From: an uncultured Eggerthellaceae bacterium
GTDB taxonomy: Bacteria; Actinomycetota; Coriobacteriia; Coriobacteriales; Eggerthellaceae
Direction: 5' to 3'
NCBI GenBank assembly: GCA_910588095.1
Contig: CAJUQH010000001.1
Location: forward strand, 1-64,000
Length of the DNA stretch: 64,000 nt
Notes under the pieces: generated by a model
Database searches by the model: none
The model's input: only the letters and a program-made list of their open reading frames with translations
Told to the model about the DNA's origin: nothing
Shown here: piece by piece, positions 32,623-40,219 of the stretch
Numbering within the stretch: position 1 is the stretch's first letter
Layout: every line of letters starts with the position of its first letter
Translations under genes and position numbers: made by a program

Positions 32623-35526
32623 ATGACCGCACCTGCCCATAAGCTCGTACGCACGCTCTGCGCTTTCCTGCTGGCCGCCACGCTCGTGCCCGCAGCCGCC
32701 TTCGCCGACGACGGCACCGCAACGGAAGGCGCCGCCGACCTGCCCGCCGAGGCAGCCGCCGCCAGCACCGAAAGCCCTGCAGAAGGCCCAGCCCCTGCCA
32801 ACGAGGCTGCCCCCCAAGCCGCCGTTGCCGAAGACGACAGCCCCTTCGAGCTGGGCACCATCGACGAGGACGACCTGCAGTCCCTTGAGACCACCGTTGA
32901 CGAGCCTGCTTCGCTGCTGGCCCGCTTCATGAGCTTCTTCAGCGCCCGCGAGGCAAGCCCCGTCAAGCTGGCGCCAGGCAATCACGCCAAGTGGATAGAC
33001 CGCATCGACGACACCGACATGCCCTGGGTGCAGGCGTTCTACGACGGTCTCATCGAGGCGAGCGACAACGACGGCCAGGGCGACTACCTCATCGATGACA
33101 AGTACCTCACCAACACGCCCTTCGACGGAATGTCCCGCGTGACCGCCAGCTCCCAGGTGGGCGATGCCTGCTTCATCCCCAAGAAGGGCACGTCTGCCGC
33201 CGGCGAGGGCGACGGCACCGTCAAGGAAGTGGTGTTCCCCAGCATCCTGGCTGCGAAGGTCCCCAGCGACGACCCGCATTCCGACGAGGACATACAGGCT
33301 TACATCACCGAGACCTACGGCGCCTTCGACCGCGACAACCCGCAGTGCTTCTGGCGCAACCGCCACTTCGCCGTGACCGACGCGGTCTACGACGACGGCA
33401 CCTATCGCTACTACGGCTTCATCCTGAGAGCCGCCACGCGCATGGCCGGCTCCGACACGACCAGCATCTGGACGCCGCGCGCGGCCGAGTACGGCACCGA
33501 GACCAGCATCAAGGACGCCATCGGCCAATACGACAATGCCATAGCCTCCATCACCGGGTCCATGACGCCGGCCGACAACGCGTCGGACTACTACAAGGTG
33601 AAGTTCCTCAACGACTGGCTGGTGGATAACAACCGTTACAACAGCAACTCGCTCTCGCAGCTCGAAGGCGCCAACAAGATGTGCGCGTGGAGCGCCCTGA
33701 GCGCGCTCACCAAGGGCCAGGGCGAGAAGGCGCCGGTGTGCGAGGGCTATGCCCGAGCGCTGCAGGCGCTCTGCATCGAGGTGGGCGTGCCCTGCACGCT
33801 AGCCGACGGCCGCACCGCCATGGCGTCGCCCGATGGCACAGGCCAGCAGAACGGCGAGCCGCACATGTGGAACAACGTGCAGGTGGAAGGCCAGTGGTAC
33901 GGTGCCGACCCCACGTGGGGCAAGTCGTACCTGCTGGTGGGCAGCAACACCCTCGACCGCACGCGCACCATGTCCAACAAGTTCATGACCAACGGCCTGT
34001 CGTTCATCAACGGCCCGGCGCTGAGCACGACTGACTACAGCTACAGCGAAGACAAGCAGGACCCGCGCGTGACCACGCCCTCGGGGCTCACCGCTTCCTA
34101 CGGCGACACCCTGGGCAACGTCAAGTTCGGGCCGCTGCCCGCTGGCGACACGCCGGGCACCTGGTCGTGGAGCGACCCCAGCCGCAGCGTGGGCGAGCCG
34201 GGCACGCGCACCTTCGCCGCTGTGTTCACTCCCAACGACACGAGCGCCTATCGCGTGATCAACCGCGATCTGACCGTCACCGTGTCGCCGAAGCGCACCA
34301 CGGCCAACGTCAACCTCACCGGAGGGTCGACCACCTACACCGGGCACCCCATCGAGCCTGACGTCAAGGTCATCGTCGACGGCGCGGTGCTGCCGCCGAG
34401 CGCTTACACCGTGAGCTTCCGCGACAACGTGAACGCCGGCACCGCCACCGTCGAGGTGGCGCCCACTGGCTCGGGCGGCTACAGCTTCGAGCCGGTCACA
34501 GCCACGTTCGTCATCGGCAAGGCGCCCGACCGCGTCACCTTCGGCGGCTCGCTCACCGGCAACCCCACCATCGGCATCAACGATGGCCCCGTGGCCTTGA
34601 GCGCATCGTGCGAGAGCGGCATCACCGACATCGACTTCTCCATCGAGTCGGGCGACGCGGCCACCATCATCACCTCGGCCGGCGCCCCCAGCCTGAAGGC
34701 GCAGAAGCTGGGCAGCGTGGTGGTGCGCGCCGCGAGCGCGGGCGATGCCAACCACGAGGGGTCGTCCACCACATGCACGGTAACGGTGAAGGCGCCGGAG
34801 TTCTCCGCTCCGGAAGGCACGACGGCCATGCCGTCGGTGGACCCTGACTACCGCATCGCCGCCAAGGGAGGCCTGGCTGAGCGGTCGCTTGACAAGCTGA
34901 CCACCGCCAGCTCGCTGTTCGAGGAAGGCGCCGACAACAAGGCTAAGCAGGCCAAGGTGGCCACCGAGCTGGTGGATGCCACGCGGGCCATCATGCCCGA
35001 CGTGCGCGCCGACCAGACCGCAGTCTACGACGTGACGCTGTTCCGCCTGAAGGAGGACGCCGCCACAGGCGAGTGGAAGTGGTCCGAGATGGAGTACGCG
35101 AGCGACTTCCCCAAGGAAGGCATCGAGGTGAACCTGGGCTTCCCCACTGATGGCCTTTCGGCGGACACTCACACGTTCGCTGCGGCGCACATGTTCACCA
35201 CCACCATGAGCGGCTTCGAGCCCGGCCAGGTGGAAACGCCCGAGGTGCGCGTGGACGAGTACGGCGTGCACTTCACGGTGCACGGGTTCTCGCCCATGTC
35301 CGTCAGCTGGCAGGAGGGCAAGGCCGGCACGGGCAACCTGCAGCAGGCTGGCCTGAGCAACAGCCCGGGCGGCGCGTCGGGGAACCTGGCCAAGACCGGC
35401 GACAACCTGCCCATCGTGGCGCTGGTGATCGTGGTGGTCGTGGCCGCGGCAGGCGCTGCGGGCGTGGCGATATACCGCCGTCGCAAGGCGCAAGCGGAAC
35501 CGCAGGATCCTTCGCAGGATTCCTAA
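32623..35526 (+). CDS. Sortase-anchored cell-surface protein with transglutaminase-like domain
   Basis: A 967-residue secreted protein with a signal peptide (residues 1-28, ending AAAFAD), then an Ala/Pro/Glu-rich spacer. The transglutaminase-like core has its triad visible: Cys373 (APVCEGYARAL), His414 (EPHMWNNV) and Asp429 (GADPTWG). Two immunoglobulin-like modules follow (TASYGDTLGNVKFG; TYTGHPIEPDVKV). The C-terminus has a sortase-type signal LAKTGD from residue 922, a hydrophobic helix and the basic tail YRRRKAQ. ATG 32623 is preceded by AAGGAGC. It probably acts as a cysteine protease or cross-linker on the surface; the substrate is unknown. Confidence 0.88.
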   Translation: MTAPAHKLVRTLCAFLLAATLVPAAAFADDGTATEGAADLPAEAAAASTESPAEGPAPANEAAPQAAVAEDDSPFELGTIDEDDLQSLETTVDEPASLLARFMSFFSAREASPVKLAPGNHAKWIDRIDDTDMPWVQAFYDGLIEASDNDGQGDYLIDDKYLTNTPFDGMSRVTASSQVGDACFIPKKGTSAAGEGDGTVKEVVFPSILAAKVPSDDPHSDEDIQAYITETYGAFDRDNPQCFWRNRHFAVTDAVYDDGTYRYYGFILRAATRMAGSDTTSIWTPRAAEYGTETSIKDAIGQYDNAIASITGSMTPADNASDYYKVKFLNDWLVDNNRYNSNSLSQLEGANKMCAWSALSALTKGQGEKAPVCEGYARALQALCIEVGVPCTLADGRTAMASPDGTGQQNGEPHMWNNVQVEGQWYGADPTWGKSYLLVGSNTLDRTRTMSNKFMTNGLSFINGPALSTTDYSYSEDKQDPRVTTPSGLTASYGDTLGNVKFGPLPAGDTPGTWSWSDPSRSVGEPGTRTFAAVFTPNDTSAYRVINRDLTVTVSPKRTTANVNLTGGSTTYTGHPIEPDVKVIVDGAVLPPSAYTVSFRDNVNAGTATVEVAPTGSGGYSFEPVTATFVIGKAPDRVTFGGSLTGNPTIGINDGPVALSASCESGITDIDFSIESGDAATIITSAGAPSLKAQKLGSVVVRAASAGDANHEGSSTTCTVTVKAPEFSAPEGTTAMPSVDPDYRIAAKGGLAERSLDKLTTASSLFEEGADNKAKQAKVATELVDATRAIMPDVRADQTAVYDVTLFRLKEDAATGEWKWSEMEYASDFPKEGIEVNLGFPTDGLSADTHTFAAAHMFTTTMSGFEPGQVETPEVRVDEYGVHFTVHGFSPMSVSWQEGKAGTGNLQQAGLSNSPGGASGNLAKTGDNLPIVALVIVVVVAAAGAAGVAIYRRRKAQAEPQDPSQDS

Positions 35527-35537
35527 GAGAATAGACC

Positions 35538-36194
35538 CTAGAAGCGGGCAGCATAGCGCTGGAGGTTGACCTCCAGCTTGTCCACGAATCGCTTGCCCAT
35601 GTCATCGAGGGGCTGGCCGGTACGGGTCACGTAGCCCAAGCACAGCTCGACCTCGGTCTCCAGCGGGATGGTGTGCAGCAGCGCGCCGTCCGAGATGCCG
35701 ACCAAAATGCCGCTCGTCACGGTGTACCCGTTCAGCGCCACGATGAGCTCGCTAAGCGACGCGCGGTCGGTGCAGGCGATGGACTTGTCGCGCGCAACGC
35801 CGGAGAGCGCTTCCTCGTAGAAGGGCAGCGGGGCGTCCTTCCCCTGGTCGAAGTACACGTACGGGTAGTCGGCCATGTCGTCGAGGCTCAGGCTGGCCGC
35901 GTGCACCATGGGGTGGCTGGCCGGCAGCGCGATGCGCGGGGCGCTGCGGATGACCTCGTGGAACTCGAGCCCCGCCTCGGCCAGCGCCGCGTTGAGCTCG
36001 GCGGCGGTCTCGGAGGTCTGCACCATCACGCCCAGCTCGCTGGTGCCGCTGCTCACATCCTCGATCACGCCGCGGGTCGAGCGGTCATACAGCGCGTAAT
36101 GGTACGCGTCGCCGCCCACTGAAAGGACCACCTGCGCGAACGTCTGCACATCGAACAGATAGTGCTGGCCTGATATAGCGAACGTCTTTTCCAT
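35538..36194 (-). CDS. Stand-alone LysR-type substrate-binding domain (no HTH)
   Basis: The 218 residues correspond to the effector-binding half of a LysR regulator and begin at its first strand (FAISGQHYLFDVQTFAQVV). It matches the C-terminal part of the LysR protein at 45931-46884, which has ISTQHYYFSVQAFVDTA at the equivalent point. No helix-turn-helix is encoded upstream: the ATG at 36194 has its own AAGGAGCC site, and the next 216 bases show no HTH remnant in any frame. It could be a ligand-binding partner or competitor for a full LysR protein, or a domain recruited to a new use. It is convergent with the transglutaminase gene. Confidence 0.75.
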   Translation of the reverse strand: MEKTFAISGQHYLFDVQTFAQVVLSVGGDAYHYALYDRSTRGVIEDVSSGTSELGVMVQTSETAAELNAALAEAGLEFHEVIRSAPRIALPASHPMVHAASLSLDDMADYPYVYFDQGKDAPLPFYEEALSGVARDKSIACTDRASLSELIVALNGYTVTSGILVGISDGALLHTIPLETEVELCLGYVTRTGQPLDDMGKRFVDKLEVNLQRYAARF

Positions 36195-36410
36195 GGCAGG
36201 GCTCCTTGGTCGTAGGGCAAGTCAGGCGCGTTTGCCGCCCGCAGCGGCGGTGTCGAGTGCCGCGCCTGCTGCCATTCTACCGCACAACCCCTTCGCTGGG
36301 CTGTCGGCAAGGAAGCAGAAGGCCGGCGACGCAGCTCGGCACGAAGCCGTAAGCAAGCGGTATACCAAATAGGTCGTATCCCGTCAGAAGCCGCGCCATA
36401 GTCTGGGCGG
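36195..36410. other. Divergent intergenic region
   Basis: Some 216 bases between the HTH-less LysR gene and an XRE gene. It should contain both promoters and any operators for the XRE protein. I saw no clear palindrome or coding remnant. Confidence 0.35.
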
Positions 36411-36635
36411 ATGGATGATAAGGACCTACAAGACCAGGCCGAGAAGCTGGGCGACGCCATCCGCATAGCTCGGATGGAGCAGCGCGTCTCCCAGGAGGAG
36501 CTGGGGCTCGCCATCGGTACCAGCCAATCCTACATCGCGCGCCTGGAGCTCGGCCAGCTCAACCTGAGCATCGCGGTGCTCATCCGCATCGCCGATGCTC
36601 TCGACCGGGAAGTGCGCGACTTCTTCGATTGCTAG
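36411..36635 (+). CDS. Small XRE-family helix-turn-helix regulator
   Basis: A 74-residue protein that is almost entirely a Cro/C1-type HTH (IRIARMEQRVSQEELGLAIGTSQSYIARLELGQLNLSIAVLIRIADAL). It is divergent from the HTH-less LysR gene and convergent with a second XRE gene whose stop lies nine bases away. It may act on the shared upstream region. Confidence 0.85.
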   Translation: MDDKDLQDQAEKLGDAIRIARMEQRVSQEELGLAIGTSQSYIARLELGQLNLSIAVLIRIADALDREVRDFFDC

Positions 36636-36644
36636 CCTTCGGCG

Positions 36645-36869
36645 CTAGGCGTCCTTCACCTCGGCATCGGGCACATACACGAACAAATCGCCAGGCTGGC
36701 AGCGCAGCTCCTTGCAGATAGCCGCCAGCGTCGTGAATCGCAGCGACTGGATTCGGCCGGTGTTCATGCGCGAAAGCTCGGCCCCGCTGATGCCCGAACG
36801 CACCGCAAGCGCATCGAGGGTCAGGCCATGCTCCTGAGCAGCCGCCTCGAGATTCGATATGATAGCCAT
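36645..36869 (-). CDS. Second small XRE-family helix-turn-helix regulator
   Basis: A 74-residue Cro/C1-type HTH protein (HGLTLDALAVRSGISGAELSRMNTGRIQSLRFTTLAAICKEL). ATG 36869 has GAGGGAGAG directly upstream, which decides against a longer frame starting at 36929. It follows the radical SAM gene in the same direction after 71 bases and could be co-transcribed with it. It differs clearly from the XRE protein at 36411, so the two are not a recent duplication. Confidence 0.8.
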   Translation of the reverse strand: MAIISNLEAAAQEHGLTLDALAVRSGISGAELSRMNTGRIQSLRFTTLAAICKELRCQPGDLFVYVPDAEVKDA

Positions 36870-36940
36870 AACTCTCCCTCTGGGAATCCATTTAGGCGCG
36901 TCATGCGAACGCTCCTTGTAGACTACCATACCCTACCCGT

Positions 36941-38194
36941 TCAGCCCCTTGCCAACCGCTGGAATACCAGCGAGAAATGCTCTTGCATGAATGCGCAGTA
37001 CGGGTCCTTCCCGTAGATGCTGCCCGTGGCGAAGAACGCACGGGCGCGGCATCCGCCGCCGCACAGGTACTTCAGCTCGCAGTCCGAGCAACCTTCGACC
37101 TCGTCCACGTGGATGCGCCGCAGCGCATCGGCAGCAAGGGGGCCTTGATCGGCGCCAGCCCGAACGTCGACCCCAACGCTCGAGCGCACACCCAGCTCGC
37201 CCAGGCACAAGCTGTCGTCGTGCAGCATGTGGCATGGGTAGGTGCGGCCGTCATAGCCCACGCTCACCCCGCTGCACCGGGCGCCGCACCCCACGCTGGC
37301 CCTGAGCCCGTTGCCCGTGGGCGTGTCAGCCACCGCCACCGCCGGGTGCTCTGCCGTGCCCACCGTGAACGAGGCCAGCTTGCGCAGCGCTTCGTCGCTG
37401 GGCAGCAGCCCGCGCGCTTCGGCGCAGCCCACAGGCGCCGACAGCAAGCTGAAGTTCATGGTGGCTCCCAGGCGAGCAGCCAGGTCGCAGTACGCGGGCA
37501 CATCATCGATGTTGCGCCCATGGATGGTGGGGATGATATGCGCGGCGATGCCCGCTCCCTGCACCATGGCCACGGCGCTCACCAGCTGGTCGAACAGCTG
37601 CCGGCGGCGAATGTGCGGCTGGGCATCCGGCGCGGCCCCGTCGAAGGATACCGACACGCGATTGACATAGGGCGCCACCGCGGCCAGCTTCTCCGGGGTC
37701 AGGCACGTGCCATTGGTGAGCACGTCGATCGCCTGGAAGCCGCATGCCTCGCGCCCATGGCGCAGGATGGCCGGCAGGTCGGCTCGCAGGAACGGCTCGC
37801 CGCCCGACACCACCAGGTGGCGCACGCCCGCAGCAGCCAGCTCGTCCATGATAGCGCACAGCCTCTCAAAGGGCAGGTCAGCCGCACGGTTGCGCTGCTC
37901 GTCGCTGGAATAGCAGCCCACGCAGTCGAGGTTGCATGCCTGGGTGACATGGAGGTAGGCCGACTCGAGCGCGCAGCCCAGCCCCTGCGAATCCAAGAAG
38001 CCGCCCCGCCGCAGAGCCTCGGCCAAATGGGCATCGACGGCGCCCACTTCGGCTTCGGGCACATCTTCCTGGGCCATCCGGCTGCAGAGCACCGCAGCCT
38101 CGGCGGTGAGCCCCATGATGCTGCCGTTCGCTGCATTGCCCAGCAAGGGAATGCCGAAAGCCTCGAAGGCCAAAACGTCGGTTCCGAGGCGCAT
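36941..38194 (-). CDS. Radical SAM/SPASM-domain enzyme with PqqD-like N-terminus
   Basis: A 417-residue enzyme. The first 70 residues (GNAANGSIMGLTAEAAVLCSRM, then LRRGGFL) resemble a PqqD-type RiPP recognition element. The radical SAM cluster motif is C87-x3-C91-x2-C94 (CNLDCVGC), followed by VVSGGEPFLRADL. The C-terminal SPASM domain binds auxiliary clusters through cysteines in CGARCSGV, YPCHML, CSDCELKYLCGGGC and DPYC. Such enzymes modify ribosomal peptides or other proteins, as in the sactipeptide, PqqE and mycofactocin systems. I found no convincing precursor peptide nearby. A promoter is visible upstream at 38233-38262. Confidence 0.82.
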   Translation of the reverse strand: MRLGTDVLAFEAFGIPLLGNAANGSIMGLTAEAAVLCSRMAQEDVPEAEVGAVDAHLAEALRRGGFLDSQGLGCALESAYLHVTQACNLDCVGCYSSDEQRNRAADLPFERLCAIMDELAAAGVRHLVVSGGEPFLRADLPAILRHGREACGFQAIDVLTNGTCLTPEKLAAVAPYVNRVSVSFDGAAPDAQPHIRRRQLFDQLVSAVAMVQGAGIAAHIIPTIHGRNIDDVPAYCDLAARLGATMNFSLLSAPVGCAEARGLLPSDEALRKLASFTVGTAEHPAVAVADTPTGNGLRASVGCGARCSGVSVGYDGRTYPCHMLHDDSLCLGELGVRSSVGVDVRAGADQGPLAADALRRIHVDEVEGCSDCELKYLCGGGCRARAFFATGSIYGKDPYCAFMQEHFSLVFQRLARG

Positions 38195-38232
38195 GATAGG
38201 CCCTCCCTTTTTAAGAAGCTACATTAACGCCT

Positions 38233-38262
38233 ACCATAGCGCGAAACCGCTGCCCTTGGCAA
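38233..38262 (-). promoter_or_regulatory. Probable promoter of the radical SAM gene
   Basis: Read leftwards: TTGCCA (38262-38257), an 18-base spacer and TATGGT (38238-38233), about 40 bases before the start codon. Confidence 0.5.
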
Positions 38263-38284
38263 GGCATCACCCCGCGTAAGGCGC

Positions 38285-38332
38285 AAAAAGGCCCCGAGCG
38301 TCGCCGCCTTCCAGCGGTAGGCCCGGGGCCTT
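38285..38332 (-). terminator. Intrinsic terminator after the PaaK-type gene
   Basis: Read leftwards, AAGGCCCCG and CGGGGCCTT form the base of a GC-rich hairpin, directly followed by a T-run (TTTTT). Confidence 0.85.
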
Positions 38333-38368
38333 CCCTCTCTATGGCCTGCTATGACGCGCTGCCCGGCC

Positions 38369-39709
38369 TTAGCGCCCCTTGCGCTCGTCGACGAAGCGGC
38401 TGGCCTTGTGCTCGCTCGACGTGCCCAGCTTGCCCGCGTCGAACACCACCACGTTGGCGGGCCGCACGCCGGTATGGGCCTTCAGCGCCGCGCCCACGCG
38501 CTTGGCCACCGCGTCGAAGGGCTCGTCGGAACCCTGGGCGCGCTCGACCGACACCTCGTAGCGCGTCGTGTAGTTCTCGTCGTACACACGGATGGAGTAC
38601 TCGCCGGTCAGGCCCTTCTCGGCACGCACCACGTACTCGATGTCGGTGGGGAACACGTTGACGGCGCCCACGATGAACATCTCGTCCTTGCGGCCGGTGA
38701 TGTGGATGCGCCCCAGCGTGCGGCCGCAGCTGCACGGCTCGTTGGACACGTAGCCGATGTCGCCGGTGCGGAAGCGGATCATGGGCCGCGCCTTCTTCAT
38801 GAGGGTGGTGTACACCAGCTCGCCCACCTGGCCCGGCTCCAGCACCTCGCCGGTTTCGGGGTCCACAGTCTCGACGAGTATCTGGTCCTCGACGATGTGC
38901 AGGCCGTCCTTGGCCTCGCACATGGCCGCGCACGCACCGTAGATGTCGGAAAGCCCGAAGAAGTCCACCACCTTCGCGCCCCACAAATCCTCGATGGCCT
39001 CGCGCGTCGACTTGATGGAGCCGCCCGGCTCGCCGGCCACGATGATGGTGTGGATGTTGAAGTCGGACCTAGGGTCGAAGCCCTTCTCCTTCGCCTTCTC
39101 GCCGAGCGTCCAGGCGTAGCTGGGGCTCGTCCATATCATGGTGGGCTGGTACTGCTTCAGCACGAACAGCAAACGATCGCTGGGCACCGCGCCCACCCAA
39201 ATGGCAAGCGCGCCCAGGCGCTGCGCGCCGATGACGTCGGGGCCGCCCACGTACAGCGCGAAGTTCAGGCCATGCACGTAACGGTCGTTCGGGCGCATGC
39301 CCGCCTGCCAGAACAGGCGCGCCTCGGTGTCCTGCCACAGGTCGAAGTCCTCCTGGGTGAACGGGCTCACCGTGGGCACGCCGGTCGAGCCGGACGAGGT
39401 GGCCATGAAGATGACGTCTTCCTCGGGCACGCTGCACATCTCGCCGAAGAAGCTGCCCACGTGCTGGGTGTCGCGCTCGGTCTTCTTGTCGATGAACGGG
39501 AAGCGCTCTATGTCCTTCAGCGTGTGGATGTCGTCGGGCGACACGCCGGCCTCGTCGAAGCTGCGCTTGTACCACACGGTGTTGTCGTAGGCGTAGCGCA
39601 CCATCTCCTTCAGGCGCTCGAGCTGCATGGCCTCGAGCTCGGGGCGCGGCATGCACTCGATCTCGGGGTCGTAGTATTTCTGGTCGTAAGGCAGGTTCTT
39701 CTTCGCCAT
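38369..39709 (-). CDS. paaK: Phenylacetate--CoA ligase family protein (PaaK-like)
   Basis: A 446-residue AMP-forming ligase. It has ATSSGSTGVPTVSPFT (the phosphate-binding loop of the ANL superfamily), FFGLSDIYGACAAMCEAKDGLH around the acyl-AMP site, YTTLMKKARPMIRFRTGDIGYV, a C-terminal-domain KDEMFIVGAVNVFPTDIEYVV, and CSCGRTLGRI. These are all PaaK signatures. It makes aryl-acetyl- or aryl-CoA thioesters from ATP, CoA and an acid. ATG 39709 has AAGGAAG upstream; an open frame to 39844 lacks one. It is a single gene with its own terminator; no phenylacetate pathway surrounds it, so the true substrate is open. Related enzymes in anaerobes activate other aromatic acids. Confidence 0.9.
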   Translation of the reverse strand: MAKKNLPYDQKYYDPEIECMPRPELEAMQLERLKEMVRYAYDNTVWYKRSFDEAGVSPDDIHTLKDIERFPFIDKKTERDTQHVGSFFGEMCSVPEEDVIFMATSSGSTGVPTVSPFTQEDFDLWQDTEARLFWQAGMRPNDRYVHGLNFALYVGGPDVIGAQRLGALAIWVGAVPSDRLLFVLKQYQPTMIWTSPSYAWTLGEKAKEKGFDPRSDFNIHTIIVAGEPGGSIKSTREAIEDLWGAKVVDFFGLSDIYGACAAMCEAKDGLHIVEDQILVETVDPETGEVLEPGQVGELVYTTLMKKARPMIRFRTGDIGYVSNEPCSCGRTLGRIHITGRKDEMFIVGAVNVFPTDIEYVVRAEKGLTGEYSIRVYDENYTTRYEVSVERAQGSDEPFDAVAKRVGAALKAHTGVRPANVVVFDAGKLGTSSEHKASRFVDERKGR

Positions 39710-39935
39710 GGGTCGTGCTTCCTTCTGGTTCTCTCCTTGGGGTGCAGGCCCTGGTGGCCTGCCCGATCGTGCGCCCTTCTCTCCGCAGAACGCAGCCTGT
39801 CTATATAACCATGGGGAAAGCGCCCGTTCAAGCGTGGCGGCCATTGAATGTTCCGATAGGTTGTTATCGCTATCGCATATAGCCAGGTATACCCTTTCGT
39901 CGAACCTTGAGATAGCCGCGACTCTGCAGGAGCGT

Positions 39936-40055
39936 CGCTAAGGTAAAGAAATTTTCCTTAGCGGGCTTTTCAGGGCAGTTAAGGAAAATTTTTGGCCATT
40001 TTCTTTCCTTATTTTTGTATACCAACATCAATAGGAAAATTCTTTTACCTTAGCG
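39936..40055. repeat. 120-bp AT-rich element bounded by 23-bp inverted repeats
   Basis: The ends 39936-39958 and 40033-40055 are inverted repeats matching at 21 of 23 positions; the left begins CGCTAAGGTAAAGAAATTTT. A third inverted copy of the inner part (TTAAGGAAAATTT) starts at 39979. The element is much richer in A and T than its surroundings and holds no gene. It lies between the PaaK gene and the 3' end of the large InlB gene. It may be a miniature transposon-like element or a regulatory dyad upstream of paaK. Confidence 0.7.
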
Positions 40056-40100
40056 CGGCAGAGAAGCCTCTATGGGAAGGATCGGCTTCGTCCGGAAAGG

Positions 40101-40132
40101 GGATGGCCGGGAGCGCTTGCCCCCGGCCATCC
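40101..40132 (-). terminator. Hairpin terminator after the large InlB-like gene
   Basis: An 11-base perfect stem (GGATGGCCGGG/CCCGGCCATCC) with a ten-base loop lies about 90 bases after the InlB-like stop. Read leftwards it is followed by CCTTTCC, a weak T-tract. Confidence 0.6.
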
Positions 40133-40219
40133 CGAAGCGAAAAGCCGCTGCCGCCCTTGCCTCGAGCAGCAATCACCTGCCCAGCCTTGCGTAGGCGCGA
40201 TGGCCCTGAGCCCTACCGC

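Noticed and set aside
38195..38285. Precursor peptide for the radical SAM enzyme (18-codon frame starting MPCQGQ)
   Set aside because: It overlaps the likely promoter, has a poor ribosome site and no leader-core layout.
38351..39808. Plus-strand open frame opposite the PaaK-type gene
   Set aside because: It is a reverse shadow of a gene with clear ANL-superfamily motifs.
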